NCBI RefSeq assembly: GCF_021155765.1
Contig: NC_060110.1
Span: 21,846,001-21,910,000, forward strand
DNA length: 64,000 nt
Reading direction: 5' to 3'
Source of the DNA: Diprion similis
Lineage: Eukaryota > Arthropoda > Insecta > Hymenoptera > Diprionidae
Below, piece by piece: positions 37,801 through 50,270 of this stretch. Position 1 is the first letter of the stretch; the number at the start of each line of letters is the position of its first letter. The translations under genes were made by a program, and so were the position numbers. Below the pieces are notes generated by a model. The model searched no databases. It had not been told where the DNA came from and saw only the letters and a program-made list of their open reading frames with translations.

Positions 37801-40800
37801 GGGGTCGACGATCTTGGTCTTGTGATGTCTCAGCTGGCCTGGTTCATCGTAACCGTCGTCGTTGGCGTCTTCTTCTATCAACTGGTTATCATGCAGCTCA
37901 TCTATCTCGCCTTTGTCCGCAAGAACCCCTTTAAATTCTACGCGGGTCTCGCCCAGGGCACCCTCACCGCCTTCGCCATGGCTTCAACGTGAGTCCCCGG
38001 CCATCCACAAACCCTGTAATCGAACCTATCGCTTGCCTCACAGGGCCTCGGGCTTCGTTTGTCTATTGTCAATGGTCACTTTCCAATTGGTTTATACCCT
38101 TCCAACACGCATTATTGTCTTCCTTTGGATTGTGTACTTCGTATCTTCTATAATAATATATATAATATCTGATCAGTAGAAGAATCTGACTTCGCGAATC
38201 CGAGTCCCCGGAGCAAAATTGTTTAACCTAAATTAAGATGGAAAGGAGTCTGTTACAGCCGGCGTGTAAGGAGGCTTTGCGAGGCCGCGGTGTTCCCAAG
38301 CCCATTTTTCCTTTGGCTAGCATTGCACAGCGTTTCCGGATGGATACGTTTCGGTAGTTTTCAGCAGCCCAGTGAGACGCTGTGAAATGCCACAGCCTCT
38401 CCCGTCAAATTTCCGGCCATCCTCGATCGCATTGAGGGACATTTTCCCCTCCCCAAGAGGTATGCAGTTCCGGGTGATACTTAGAATGCTGATCCGAGAG
38501 TCCTTGTAACATAATTTCACAAAAAGTTCGCAGGTTTCCGCTATAGCTGGTAACTTTCAAACTTTTAGTTCAACAGTGGCAAGTCAATGTAATAGGGTAA
38601 CGGATGTGATTTGCTTTGAGCAAATGTGCTCTAAGGCAAATCGAGTGACCATTGCAACGGTTCGATTTCATATTTATGGGTCGGAGATCGGCAAACTCCG
38701 TAACACCTGGACTGATTCAGGCGTGGAGGTGCGAGCTTGGATCAATCAAAGCCAGGACCTTCACGCCGGAGAAAAATGCTCTGATTTAATTGATACGATG
38801 TAGAAATAACGTGCCTTGAACATAAATGCAAACTGGGAAAATATTATTCGTTCGCGTTGACTCTAATCTCTGGCAGGTGATGATTGGTGTTGATGATGGC
38901 GAGCAGAGCAGACCTTCCCAAGACTCTGAAAGCTAGGTCACGTGTAACAACGATCATTTCCCCAGTTTTTTACAATTTATCATCATACCCACCAATCCTC
39001 GATCCTTTTATACTACACGGCACATTTAAACTATTTACATCTTCGCTGCGAGAATGGATACGTTACATTGAATTTAGAATGATTTTTCATAATTGTTAGA
39101 AAAATTTTTCTCAGTTGGATGGATTTCTCTTCACGTCACTAAACGCATTTTTCAATATGTTTACGGAATGCCTGATTATAATGACCGCTCAAAGTACGAA
39201 TGGACAAAAGTAAGAGACGCGTGTGCTTTTCATCCGTTCTTTCATTGTCGCCTTTCCGCAATGTGCGTGCCATACCCTTGACCTCCGTTATCCTGGTCCA
39301 GCCTGTCATGTCTAATACACAAATCGCATTAACCGAAATCTCATTAACTCAACATTGTGTGTGGATTAACTTTTTCCAGAAAAGCGTACAGTACAGTACT
39401 GAACTGAGTCAGTCTCTGAACATACTATATGGTATCATGATGATGTATTAGAATGCAGCATGCGGCCATTTGCAGGTGGTCTCTATAAGGGTTTTGGTAA
39501 GTAAAATGGCCGCGGATAAACGATATTTGTATGTTCCAGGACAGCGAAGACGGCCACGAAACTGCTTGTGAAACTAATTCAGTCCTTCACTCACCACATA
39601 TTAAATTTCAGTTTCGCACTGGGCATTCTGGCTGATTTTTCACGGCGAGAGTTCAGTATAGACGTTTTCAAGTTTCCTAAATTTGGAAACGGACCCGAAA
39701 CGGCACTGCACAATCCATGTCTCTCTTCTTTTCTCTCAATCTTCCACTCTCCTTTTGTTCATCTCCGTTCTACAGGAACTAATTCCTTCACACAATTACT
39801 CGAAAAATTATACCCTACTATTTTAAGTCCAACGAACGCGTTCCAATTAACAAAACCGAATTAAATGGAACACTCGCGATTCCTCGACCTTAAAGAAATG
39901 CTAAACGCTAGAATACCTCAGTGAATATACATGAATGGTAAAATAAACAAGTACACGCGAACTTCTTGTTACACCACGAGAAAGAAAGCCAGAATGGCCT
40001 TGTCCCCGGCAGTATTCGCAGAGAGGCAGACGTCGTTTAAAAACAAAAACAAAAAAAAAAAAAGAAAAGAAAAGAAAAAAAAACAACCCCTAATGAAGCG
40101 CGAATTTCGTAGAATTTTCTAACATATTTTCATATAGGGCCGCCGCTCTTCCCATCACCTTTCGGCTGATGAACGAAAAGCTCCGGATCGATCCACGGAT
40201 TACCAGGTTCGTCCTGCCCATCGGCTGCAACATAAATATGGACGGTACAGCTCTCTTCGTTGCTGTAGCCAGCATCTTCATCGCTCAAATGAATGGGATC
40301 TACCTCGGCTTCGGAGAGATCATCACTGTGATGTGAGTATGATTGTGATTCACTGTTGCATCGATCCTCGGGGCTCTTTTCACTTCTGGCTTCTTCACTT
40401 GCAGATTGACTTCGACTGCCGCCTCCGTTTCATCCGCATCGGTGCCCAGCGCCGCTTTGGTACTTCTTCTAGTTGTCCTCAGCGCCATCGACGCTCCTGT
40501 TCAAGATGTCTCCCTGCTCTTTGCCATCGACTGGTTTGTGTGAGTCGAGAACTGTTTAACAAGTTTTTATGAAAATAATCGGTTTTGATTTTCGTTGAAT
40601 CCAATTATTTTTGGCCAATAATTTTGCAGCGATCGCGTTCGAACCACGAATAACATGCTGGGCGATTGTTACGCTGCTGCAGTCGTTGAACAGTTGTCGA
40701 AAAAGGAACTGATGGCGGTTGACGCTGCTGCGTATCAGGTAACGATGGAAGGCTCAATTTGAACCCGAAACCTTATAATTCGCCCTTGATTCTTCTCTTC

Positions 40801-41291
40801 ATTTTCCAACGGCTATATTTTGTTTCGTTGGAGTCAGATACTGAAGTAGTTCTGTGTCTTTCTATACAGTCAGAAGCTGTTCTACCCACTACAATTGCAA
40901 ATGGCTGCATTTCAGCGAGCAGAGTACCAGACCCAGACACCGTGATCGTCGAGATGCAGGATGACTCGAAGACGAACGGCATCGCCAAGTAAACATGCTT
41001 GTTGGTAGGGCTAGACTCGAATTCACGATTACAAGTTCCGGCTATCAAAGCACGCTTACGCAATGAAGATTTCAAATGAACTCATCTTCTTTCGTGTGAT
41101 TCTAAATAATTCCCCTCACGCTTGGGTAATTGCAACGAAGCTTGTAGTGTTCCGAGATTTTTTTTTTAGTTTTGTTGTTAACAAAGTTTCAGATGGTAAA
41201 AATTCTGACTAATCTTTAATCGCTTTAATTTTTCTGTACTCACAGTGGCGCGACGAAGGCGATAACACCGATCAACGAGGAGACGGTTTGA
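28874..41291 (+). CDS. Eaat: Excitatory amino-acid transporter (SLC1 family, sodium-dependent glutamate/aspartate symporter)
   Basis: Eleven coding exons: 28874-29048, 32519-32644, 33719-33926, 37129-37171, 37424-37677, 37755-37988, 40138-40332, 40405-40539, 40630-40738, 40870-40988 and 41246-41291; 1644 nt, 547 residues, the family's usual size. Transmembrane segment 1 is [17 protein letters not shown]. The extracellular loop before TM4 is encoded mainly in exons 3-5. The NMDGT motif (380-384) and the TM8 binding residues Asp458, Arg461, Thr462, Asn465 and Asp469 are present, with the same spacing as in archaeal GltPh. Hairpin 2 reads [15 protein letters not shown], not the vertebrate TAASIGAAGIPQAGL. 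The family clears glutamate at glial or neuronal membranes, driven by Na+, H+ and K+ gradients. The start is the first ATG in frame (GAAATGG context). The subtype (Eaat1 or Eaat2) is not resolved. All introns are GT-AG. Confidence 0.94.
34010..34286. mobile_element. TTAA-flanked foldback MITE in transporter intron 3
   Basis: TTAA occurs at 34006-34009 and again at 34287-34290. Between them the sequence is almost wholly palindromic: left TGCCCTGGTCGA, TCAGATAT, ATTCTATATACAATTCTG, CAGTACATTTTTATTTGATGC against the complementary right half (GCATAAGG-like spacer, CAATTCTGCACA, TGCCCTAGTCGA when reversed). The TTAA duplication is the hallmark of piggyBac-type insertion. It encodes nothing. Confidence 0.7.
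40870..40992 (+). CDS. Eaat: Alternative last exon of the transporter (unspliced form)
   Basis: If the last intron (40989-41245) is not removed, the frame continues through ...NGIAK to TAA at 40990-40992, giving a 533-residue protein. The donor GCCAA|GTAAAC overlaps this stop codon, so splicing removes the stop and adds exon 41246-41291, ending NEETV. Which form predominates cannot be read from DNA. Confidence 0.5.
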   Translation, partial: SEAVLPTTIANGCISASRVPDPDTVIVEMQDDSKTNGIAK

Positions 41292-41589
41292 CGTATGTAA
41301 TAAGCGTATCATCCGACGTGATGGATTTTCTGAAGTTAAAACTGTAAGGTAGCACCTAAAGACGAGGTTACTTATTCGCGGACTAGAAGGGTATATTGAA
41401 GTTGAACTTGTTAGTGAGAGGGCAACGATTTTTTGTAACACTATAACACATCTACGCCCCGTACATAATGAACTAGCTTATACGCTATAACATGAATTAT
41501 ATGCAGCGTCAGGTACGCTACGACATGAAAAACAATACAGATACAAAGTAGGATACGTTTATTTTTCTTTTTCATTGTTGTTAGAAATC

Positions 41590-41620
<31 letters not shown>

Positions 41621-44247
41621 AAGAGTAAAAGTCAAGTTCGACAACAGTTAAAATTAATATATAATCATAGATCGTAGAGTATCGAGGCCCTCCGTGTTTT
41701 TATAATTTTATAGTTTCAACAATTTGCGGTTGTTCGCAAATACGGAAGTACGCAATACACCTTTAATATACGTAGCAAGAGAGGCCTATACAAGATATCG
41801 ATGAAACGGCGTACTATTGAAATATTGTATGCTAATTCTGGCGACTCATAAAAGTAATTTACATATTCTTGTCATATTTTCTATCAGAATATATAGTTAT
41901 TTTTTTTTCTCTTTCGTTTGAATCATGAAGAAAACACATCAGCAAGTTACGACATTCCTAGTACCGAAAGGGTGCAGTTGTTCCTAGAACAAATCCTTTC
42001 GACATTTGTAATGTGAATTATATTCGCAAGGATATTACTGGCAATAATAGATGTGAGTATGAAAAAGGTGCGGTGGTCTTAATTTAAGCGTGAAAGATCA
42101 GATCTGGTAGCTTGTAATTTTAATAGGCTGAGTAAGATCCCATCTACTGGAAATACATGATCCACATCACTCTGTAAAACGCGGATACACTAGGCTTGGT
42201 CTAATAACGAGGAACTTTGAAAAAAGTTTATAAAAAGTTTGGTGTAAATGGAGTGTTGCTATACATGATTGAGTAACTTGACAGACTTGATAAGAACCGA
42301 TGAGAAGTTACTACAGCGTCATGTAACGGCAAGCGTTATAAATTCTCCTACATTTAATACAAAAGCAACAATATTGGCGTATACAACATATAAACATACT
42401 GATAATGCATAATAATAGTGATAGTAATGGCGAAAAAATGACGTAAAATATTAACTGAGAAAAATTGTACTTTTATATTTGTCATTTGTTAGGGTCAAAC
42501 TATCAATATAATGAAAGTGTAGCTTAGGTATATCACTGTGATACATGTAATCGAACCCGTACATTCCAGGAACACTTGTTTCGGGGATCGTTCGACTCCA
42601 GTATATAATTGAGGTTCTCGTGACCTACAAGTTCCACTAAATGACATGAATTCAACTCAGACGATACACTGATTTCACTTAATACGATTGCCTCGTGTTA
42701 TACACTTTCAGATCAAGAATAGTTAAGTACAAAGTGCAGAATTGGGGTGGATCGGTTATTTTTTCTTGCGAGAAGTCCAAGGACATATCCAATTAGAGTA
42801 AGAGTGGAATTGAGTGAATATAGGAGTGTCTAAAAACACCATAAAAAGGGTTTAAAAACTATCATGGAGTTGATTTCATCCCCGAAACAGGCAGTTGCAA
42901 TTAGCGTAGCTCGATCAAGATCCGGCATTAAAACTTTCGTTTAAACATTCGCGATTGGAAATAAAAGGAAATTCGAGTGTGGTGCCTTATTTTGACATTC
43001 CAAAGGTGCTGGATTTGTGAAAGTATATTTTGAAAATTGGTTTCCTCCGTCAGCGCACGATCTTCGAAGGATCAGCTCTCTGACGTAATTTGAATAACTG
43101 ACAAAAATGTATCCAAGATCAGTGACTCGATCGAAATAAAGTCGGTGTATGATTTCGCTTTTGTATGTTATATTTAACTTTTCAGTAACTGTACTCACAT
43201 AGAAGTAAGCTATATGATTGTCGAGTTAAGTGGTCATATCTTTGATAAACATTTCAAATGAATTTAGATTTGAAATGATCATTATAAGCAGTGGTTTAAA
43301 CAGTTTTCTACAAATAAAACTGAACTACTGTTTTAATCACAGGGAAAAACGGTGAGTGAACTGTCGTCATTCCCTCGAATTTTTAAAGACGTGTTTATAA
43401 TACTTCGCAGTCTTGTTTGGATGTGATAATTCTACGCAATCACTATTCTATCGTAGAAGAAATTAGGAACGCACTTTAGCGACTACAGAAGAAGGAAAAA
43501 AAAATCGTAATTCAAACTCGACTCACGATTAAGCTACATGTATTTGTAAGCATCACGATACTATAATTACGGATTTGTTGTTTATTGTTGGCGGTTAAAT
43601 TAGCTGTTATAACCCTCTGACTCGCTGTTCCATGTCCACCAAAGCCTATTATTTCACGGTTTACGACACGCCTGGGTGTGACGAATGTTATCATCGTACA
43701 TATATATGAACAATAAACAGTTGTGTAAGCTCATCAAGGTCCGGCTTGAAATCATTTTCGCAGACATTTTGGTCGAATTGAACCTTGTCAAATCGAACCA
43801 TTAATTCATACTGCTGCATCGAGCCGGGCCAATTAGTTTAGATTGTTACATCTGTATATTACAATACCTACATTTCATAGCTGTATATTAATACTATAAA
43901 TGTAAAAAAGTACTATGATTCTATGTATATTTAGGAATTAACATGTTATATCGATATATACAGGTTTATACGTCGAGGGAAGTGTTTCAATTATTCGAAG
44001 ACCTCCAACTACCATCTAGATCATCTTCAACGTGTTCTCTATAGGTTTGACCGAAGACCAGAAGAGGCCAGTCTATGAATCTAGTTCGGTCGAATGCAAG
44101 GTTCGACAATAATAAAATCAGGAATATATTAATGGATTATTAAAGCAGGTATCTGCCAGATTTGTCCAAGCCAAGCGTTCTCTTTCGAGCCTGGACGAAC
44201 TAAAATTTTACACACGTACAGACATGTTTAAACGAATTATCCAATAG
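41292..44247. other. Convergent intergenic region: transporter 3' UTR and esterase 3' flank
   Basis: No coding sequence supported. It contains a GA microsatellite and several plus-strand AATAAA hexamers (43313-43318 and 43712-43717 among others) that could end the transporter transcript. The segment at about 44032-44103 is homologous to 47262-47345 downstream of the neighbouring esterase, so it belongs to the duplicated unit. Confidence 0.45.
41591..41625 (+). repeat. (GA)n microsatellite
   Basis: About 35 bp of GA repeats with occasional extra A. It lies about 300 bp past the transporter stop codon, so it is probably within the 3' UTR. Confidence 0.9.
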
Positions 44248-46817
44248 CTATTTCCATGTCGTAGCCGCGGTCAATTCGTCCCAAAACTGCATTCGTTCTT
44301 TGTGGAAACCGTACTGGACTTTAAGTTCTACGTCAGATCCGTTACCGATGCGAAGATAATTATCACGAGACGAAAAGGGAGACCAAAGCGTCGAGTCATC
44401 CGAATCTAACGTCATCGGTACTCTAAAAGTGGAATAAACTTGTGTAAATAATTTCTATTCAGACTAGCGACATCGCGATGTGATCTGTAAGGGTTCCTTA
44501 GTATTTAGAATTACCCAGTAGTCGCGAAGGATGTCCACAACTGAACCATCGTGTCCACCATTTTCCAATCAGAATCGCTGTATTCCCAATCTGCAGGTCC
44601 AAAGCCGCTCTTTGGTCCAGGAAGAAGATACAGCAGATCGTCAGCATGTGAAACTCCGTAGTTTACGGGAGGACCACCGTTATAACTGAAACTAAACCTA
44701 CCGCGGTATTCGAATGAACAGAAATACTGGAAATTCTTAGCTTTAATTAAATGTTCTTTCATCGCTCTGTACGTTGGATATGTAAATATGGCATCACCTA
44801 TGAGTTGAGTAATGTTCGTTACTATCTGAAACATACATACATACATCCATAAATACACATGTAAAACGAATATTCATGTATAAAATGATAAATGGCGCTA
44901 AATCCACTACAGGATCAGCCATTGATTCGGAAACAACTTACCAAACTTCTATGTACAGTAAGGTCGTTCAAGTAGTATGATTTCAGGGTCTTTGTGAAGG
45001 CTGTCACATTTTCAACCAAGTATTTATACTGTACGATTACAGGTAGGGCGGAATCGATGTTATCCAAAAAATGCTGGAGAATGTCTGGCTTTCTGTAGTA
45101 TGCTGACAACACCGAAAGACATGGTTTATGTGTGAGGCTATATGAATTCGGGGGAAGAAGCATTTTTCACGCTTCTTCACGGCTAGACAACCTTATGCGA
45201 CTGAATAGACAAACCAACAAGGGCAGAGCTTCGTTTTAATCGGACAATACTTACGTACAGTGGAATGAAGTCCCTCATCTCGAGCGACAAGAGCGATCCA
45301 AGGCAAATCGCGAATTTTCCCAGCAGTGAACAGGTTCGCAGGACTATCCGTCAGTACGGCTCCGTCTATATCTGGTTCGATAGTTGGGTTCCATACGATA
45401 TCAGGATATTGGCCCCACTCGCGAAACATTGAGGTCTTTTTGACGAGCTGAGATGCACTGAGACCCTTTAAGCAATTGACAAGAATATTCGATGAATTCG
45501 TCGGGCAGTTAAAATACTGACCAAGCCGATTAGCTCGATTCGATGATACGCTTCTAGGTACCACGGCACAGGACGAAAACGCTGTTCCACTTTGCGTTAT
45601 GTATCTATGGAAAAGACCTGCCAAAAACATGTGTGATTTATTGCCTGGCTATAAGAAGCTGGAATTTCAAGTATTGATTCAGAGCGACCGATGTCCCTGA
45701 GATGTCTAACTTATCTCATTGATGATGATTAAGATCCAAACACATGCGGAGAGCTCACCGTCAGTCAAGTCTGACAAAGTCAGCAGATGAACCATAATTG
45801 AACCTGAACTTGACCCAACGAGAGTCACTTGGTTGGGATCACCCCCAAAATACTGGACATTCTCCTGAATCCATTTAAGAGCCTGAACCACGTCTTTCAG
45901 ACCGTGGTTTCCTGGTAATACTTCGTCGCCTGTACTGAGGAATCCTAGCACTCCCAGGCGATAGCTCGGAAGCACGAGGACCACGTCTCTGTCGAGAATG
46001 AAACGTGGATCGCATCGTGTAGAATTAATGTTTCCTACTTCAAATCTTCCGCCAAATATGAACACCATCACCGGCAAATGCTTGATGTTATTTCCAACAG
46101 GAAGCTGTAGAGTCAAATGCTCAGGATTAATCAACCAGGTAGCATTAGTGGAATATGATTATTTATTGATATGAAATATTCATCTGTCTGAAATACATGA
46201 TAAATACCCGGGGCGTGTAGATGTTAAGAAAGAGACAGTCTTCATTTCCAATTGCCTCTTTATGGATTCGGGGATCAAATTGAACGCAGGGTTCAGGATC
46301 ACGGCTTGCATCTATAGATCCATTCCAAATAACAGGTGGTACAGGATCTTTGAACCTGGAGCAAGATCATGAACGGAAATCAGTATCTAGTGTTATTATT
46401 TTGATCGTCAAACCAGTCGGAGATATGCACGCAGTTATTAGAATTACAAGGAATTTCGTTACGTTTAATTTTAGACTCAACACTCATCAACAATTTCTTA
46501 CTGTCGGTTTAAAAAATGAATTCTGGGGATACTGAACATTATTTTAGTACCACATCGAACCTGAGATTTCCAACCGGTGGCTTTGCGTACGGGATTCCCT
46601 TGAAAGCAAAGAACGTGTTGTTACGGTAACTGACCATGTTCACACCTCGGATTGTTCCTTGCGGTAATGACGCTATCGGAGGCGTCATTTGTTCGCCAAT
46701 TGGAATTCCTCCATGTTTCTTCAAAACTTTGCCATAAGTTAAGCAGCAACTGCCCAGTAAGAGGAACACAGCACATGTCCTTACGTTATAACACCACGTC
46801 GACGCTATACCACACAT
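44248..46817 (-). CDS. Secreted carboxylesterase (alpha/beta hydrolase), paralogue B
   Basis: Seven exons on the minus strand: 46561-46817, 46208-46355, 45759-46104, 45255-45617, 44942-45102, 44515-44825 and 44248-44422; 1761 nt, 586 residues, normal for insect esterases. A signal peptide (CAVFLLLGSCCLTYG) is followed by GIPYAKPPVGNLRF and EDCLFLNIYTP. The catalytic triad is complete by motif: Ser234 in GSSSG, Glu365 in RDEGLH, His485 in GVSHADD. The oxyanion-hole motif is FGGRF (152-156) where active relatives have HGGGF or HGGAF. Such enzymes hydrolyse carboxylic esters (xenobiotics, lipids, hormones) outside the cell; the substrate is unknown. A frame open upstream of the chosen Met to 46973 was rejected because paralogue A's signal peptide aligns at the chosen start. 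Exons 2-6 have the same lengths as in paralogue A. Confidence 0.92.
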
Positions 46818-47474
46818 CTTCTGTAGGAAGCAGTGAATTGACGAATTGTAACCAACCAAACCAGCTACTTGAAAAGACTGATTAACCATAAAAGAATGCT
46901 GCGATATTATCTTGGCTGATGCAGCAAAGTGGAAATGGAGATTGGTATGCACGGGGTCATCGTAACGTATCATAGTTACTTATGATATTGGAGCTATCTC
47001 TGGTGAAAGGGCATGCTTCGAGCCACCCGGAAACGTCCAACGCCACACACGCACAACTTTTACGTGAGCCCAGCATAGCGGACAAATCTTGCGAACGAAA
47101 ACTTGTGCACCATGAAGCATGATTCTTCTAGTGTAATAAGTTATCTTTTGTTGAGCAGTTGACTACAGTTACTTATGATTCTTGCTGGATATATTTATTA
47201 TTTTCAAATAGCATATATCGCTTAAATAGCATAATTCAGGCTCTTTTGATTAACTGACCTCTAACTTTCAATATGTTCAACGTGTCTATTGTAGGTTTGA
47301 CCAAAGATCAGAATAGGGTAAATCATAGATCTAGCTTGAATATCTAGGGAAAGGTTTTGTTCAAAATGCTCCTTTTATTTGGCATGAGAAATATTTCACT
47401 TATATTACGTCACAACGTCGGAAAATTGCCTGTCCCCTTAAAATGGCTCGAAATTCCTTACAGAGGCTTGAGAA
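46818..47474. other. Spacer between the two esterase genes
   Basis: This spacer carries the promoter and 5' leader of paralogue B on its left and the 3' flank of paralogue A on its right (conserved block at about 47262-47345). A leader block (AACCAAACC...AGACTGAT, about 46853-46890) also occurs upstream of paralogue A at about 50581-50612. Confidence 0.5.
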
Positions 47475-50270
47475 CTACTGCTTCCATGACGTGGCCGCGG
47501 TTAGTTCATCCCAAAATTGCATCCGTTCTTTGAGGTAATCGTATCTCATTTCAAGCGTCACGTCAGATTCATTTCCTATCCGAAGATAATTACTATGAGA
47601 CGTGAAAGGAGTCCAAAAGTTGCCATTATCGGAATCCGACGCCGTGGGAATTCTGGAATAGAGAAGAACCGTTATCAACGATACCCAAGGACGAGCATCG
47701 TCTTTGATTATCGGACATTCGATTGTATAAATATTCCAGCTTACCCAGTCCTCGCAAAAGATGTCCATAGCTGGACCATGGTGTCCACCATTTTCAAATC
47801 GGTATCATTATAATCCCAATTCTTGGGTCCAAGGCTGATCTTCGATCTCGGAATAAGATACACGAGATTGTCAGCATGTGAAACACCGTAAGTTACTGCA
47901 GGGCCGCCATCATAAGTGTAGCTAAACCTACCACGATATTCGAAGGAACAAAAATACGGCCTAGTCTTAGCGTGAAGTAACTGTTGTTTAATCGCTCTGT
48001 ATGTTGGATACGTGAAAATGGCATCGCCAATGAGTTGAGTAATGTTCGTGAGCAGCTGCAGTAGCAAAAATATATCGAAATCAGTAAATTGCTCCAAAGT
48101 TTCTTTGAAATCTGTCAAATTTATGACATCTTACCAAGCTGCTATTGACAGTGAGATCGTTCAAGTAGTATGATCTCAGGGCAGTAGTAAAGGCTGTCAC
48201 GTTTTCAACCAAGTATTTGTACTGTATGATTACAGGCAAGGCGGCGTCAATGTTATCCAAAAGTTGACGCAGAATTTTCGGTTTCCTGTAGTATGCTAAA
48301 TTGAACTAATCAGCTCGGAGAAAACAGCAAGACGTTCTTCAGAAATAGGTAACTTGAAGCCACTGCAGAAACCAGCCTTCGACAGTGCTACATTTCATTC
48401 GGAGAATACTTACGAACAGTGATATGAAGACCCTCGTTTCGAGTGACAAGTGCGATCCAAGGCAGATCGCGAATTTTGCCAGCAGCGAACAGGTTCGCAG
48501 GACTGTCGGTCAGCAAAGCCTCGTCTATATGTGGTTCAACGGATGGACTCCACACGATGCCTGAGTGGCTGCCCCACTCGTGAAATATTTTGGCCGTACT
48601 AACGAGCTGTGACGCATTGAGACTGTTTAGACAATCGAAGAGAAGAGTCGATGAATTCGTAGGGCAGCCGAAATACTGACCAAGCCGATTAGCTCGATTC
48701 AAAGATACGCTCTTAGGTACCAAGGCAGACGGCGCAAACGCTGTTCCACTCTGTGTTATGTACCTATGAAAGAGTCCTACCAAAGACATGTGTGACTCAT
48801 CACTGAAGACATTAGTCTTGTTCTTGGCTTAAATTCAACAGCAGTACTCACCGTTGGTTAAATTCGACAAGGTCAATAGGTGAACCATAGCTGCACCAGA
48901 GCTTGAGCCAAAGAGAGTCACTTTGTTGGAATCACCCCCAAAGTACTGGATATTCACTTGAATCCATTTAAGGGCCTGGACCACGTCTTTCAGGCCGTAG
49001 TTTCCAGGTAATATCTCATCCCCAGTGCTGAGGAATCCAAGTAATCCTAAACGATAGTTGGGAACCACGAGGATCACGTCTTTGTTGAGAATGAAACTTG
49101 GACTGCCTTGTATAACACTATTGTCTCCTTTCACAAACCTTCCACCAAATATATACATTATTACCGGCATGAATTTGGTATGATTACTCGCGGGGAGCTG
49201 CAAAATGAAAATGCTCAATTTTACTTGCCTAGCTAAACCATGAGGCATCTATGAGAAGGCATCACCAACATGTTGTTTTTTGACAATCTGTAGCTAAATT
49301 GTTCACTATTATATTCGTATGGTTACAAAGGGTGAAATCACTCTTTTTAACCCCCCCCCCCCCCCCCCCTTCCCCCTCCTCGCCAGTTGATCTTGTAGTC
49401 GGCATGTGACGCAAGAAGTCTAACAATAAGCCTTCTAATGTCATTAAATTAATAGGGTGCTGAATCAACCGGTATTATTAGAGAAACATATTACGGCAAT
49501 AAAAGCCTTTTTATCAGCTTAATTTAATCTTGCCTTTCTTTGAATCAGTTTTTTTTATCTTGCGAACCTTTATTTTACTATCTGCAGGTAATATTAGCAT
49601 TAGGTTGCTAATGGTAAAGTGCAAAAGGTTCTCAGGAATTTGGAGAATGACCCATATATTTACCCGGGGAGTATAGATGTTAAGATAAAGACAATCTTCA
49701 CTCCCAGTCACATTGCCATTGGTAAGGGAATCCAACTGAGTGCACGGTGGAGATTCACGGCTTCCATCTATAGTCCCATTCCAAGCATCCGGTGGGACAG
49801 GTCCTTTGAACCTGGATGCAATATAATACGGAAATCAATGTACACTGGTATTATTTCAATAATCGAATTGATTGGGTCTTACGTGCAGAGTCTTCAGAAA
49901 TTCCAAGACCGAGTTACGTTCAATTATGTTCTACCCATTCATCGATATTTGTATCTTTCAAAACCGATTGACGAAGTGAATATTGTGAAAATACTTAGAA
50001 TAAATTTTCCAGTATAACCAACCTGAGATTTCCAACCGGTGGCTTAGCAAACGGGATTCTTTTGAAACCGTAGAAGGTTCTGTTCCGGTAACTGATCATG
50101 TTTACACCTTGGATTGTTCCTTGCGGTAATGACGCTATTGGAGGCGTCATTTGTTCGAAAATTGGCATTTTTTCACTTTCTTTCAAGACTTCGAAATGAG
50201 CCAAGTGGCCACTGCTCAGCAGGAGAAAGACAATACACGCACTTGCGTTATAACACCATGTTGACGTCAT
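47475..50270 (-). CDS. Secreted carboxylesterase (alpha/beta hydrolase), paralogue A
   Basis: Seven exons: 50023-50270, 49664-49811, 48852-49197, 48414-48776, 48135-48295, 47745-48055 and 47475-47652; 1755 nt, 584 residues. A signal peptide (CIVFLLLSSGHLAH) precedes PFAKPPVGNLR, EDCLYLNIYTP, Ser231 in GSSSG, Glu362 in RNEGLH and His482 in GVSHADN. The oxyanion motif is FGGRF (149-153), as in the neighbouring paralogue. Intron lengths differ between the copies, and intron 2 here carries a 19-C run. It lies head-to-head with the TBC gene, about 1.86 kb between start codons. It resembles insect extracellular beta-esterases (E4/FE4 or venom carboxylesterase-like); the absence of GQSAG argues against a true juvenile hormone esterase. 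Confidence 0.93.
49351..49369 (+). repeat. Poly-C tract (19 C)
   Basis: A pure C run in intron 2 of esterase A, followed by a further C-rich stretch. Confidence 0.9.

Noticed and set aside
39543-39864. Candidate exon after CCAG at 39541 in the transporter intron
   Set aside because: It would insert residues with no family match between MAST and AAALPITF. The exon at 40138 joins directly in frame to give the conserved MASTAAALP sequence.
46818-46973. N-terminal extension of esterase B from an upstream start at 46973
   Set aside because: The signal peptide of paralogue A aligns with the Met at 46817. The upstream residues do not look like a secretion signal and correspond to leader sequence conserved outside the coding region of paralogue A.
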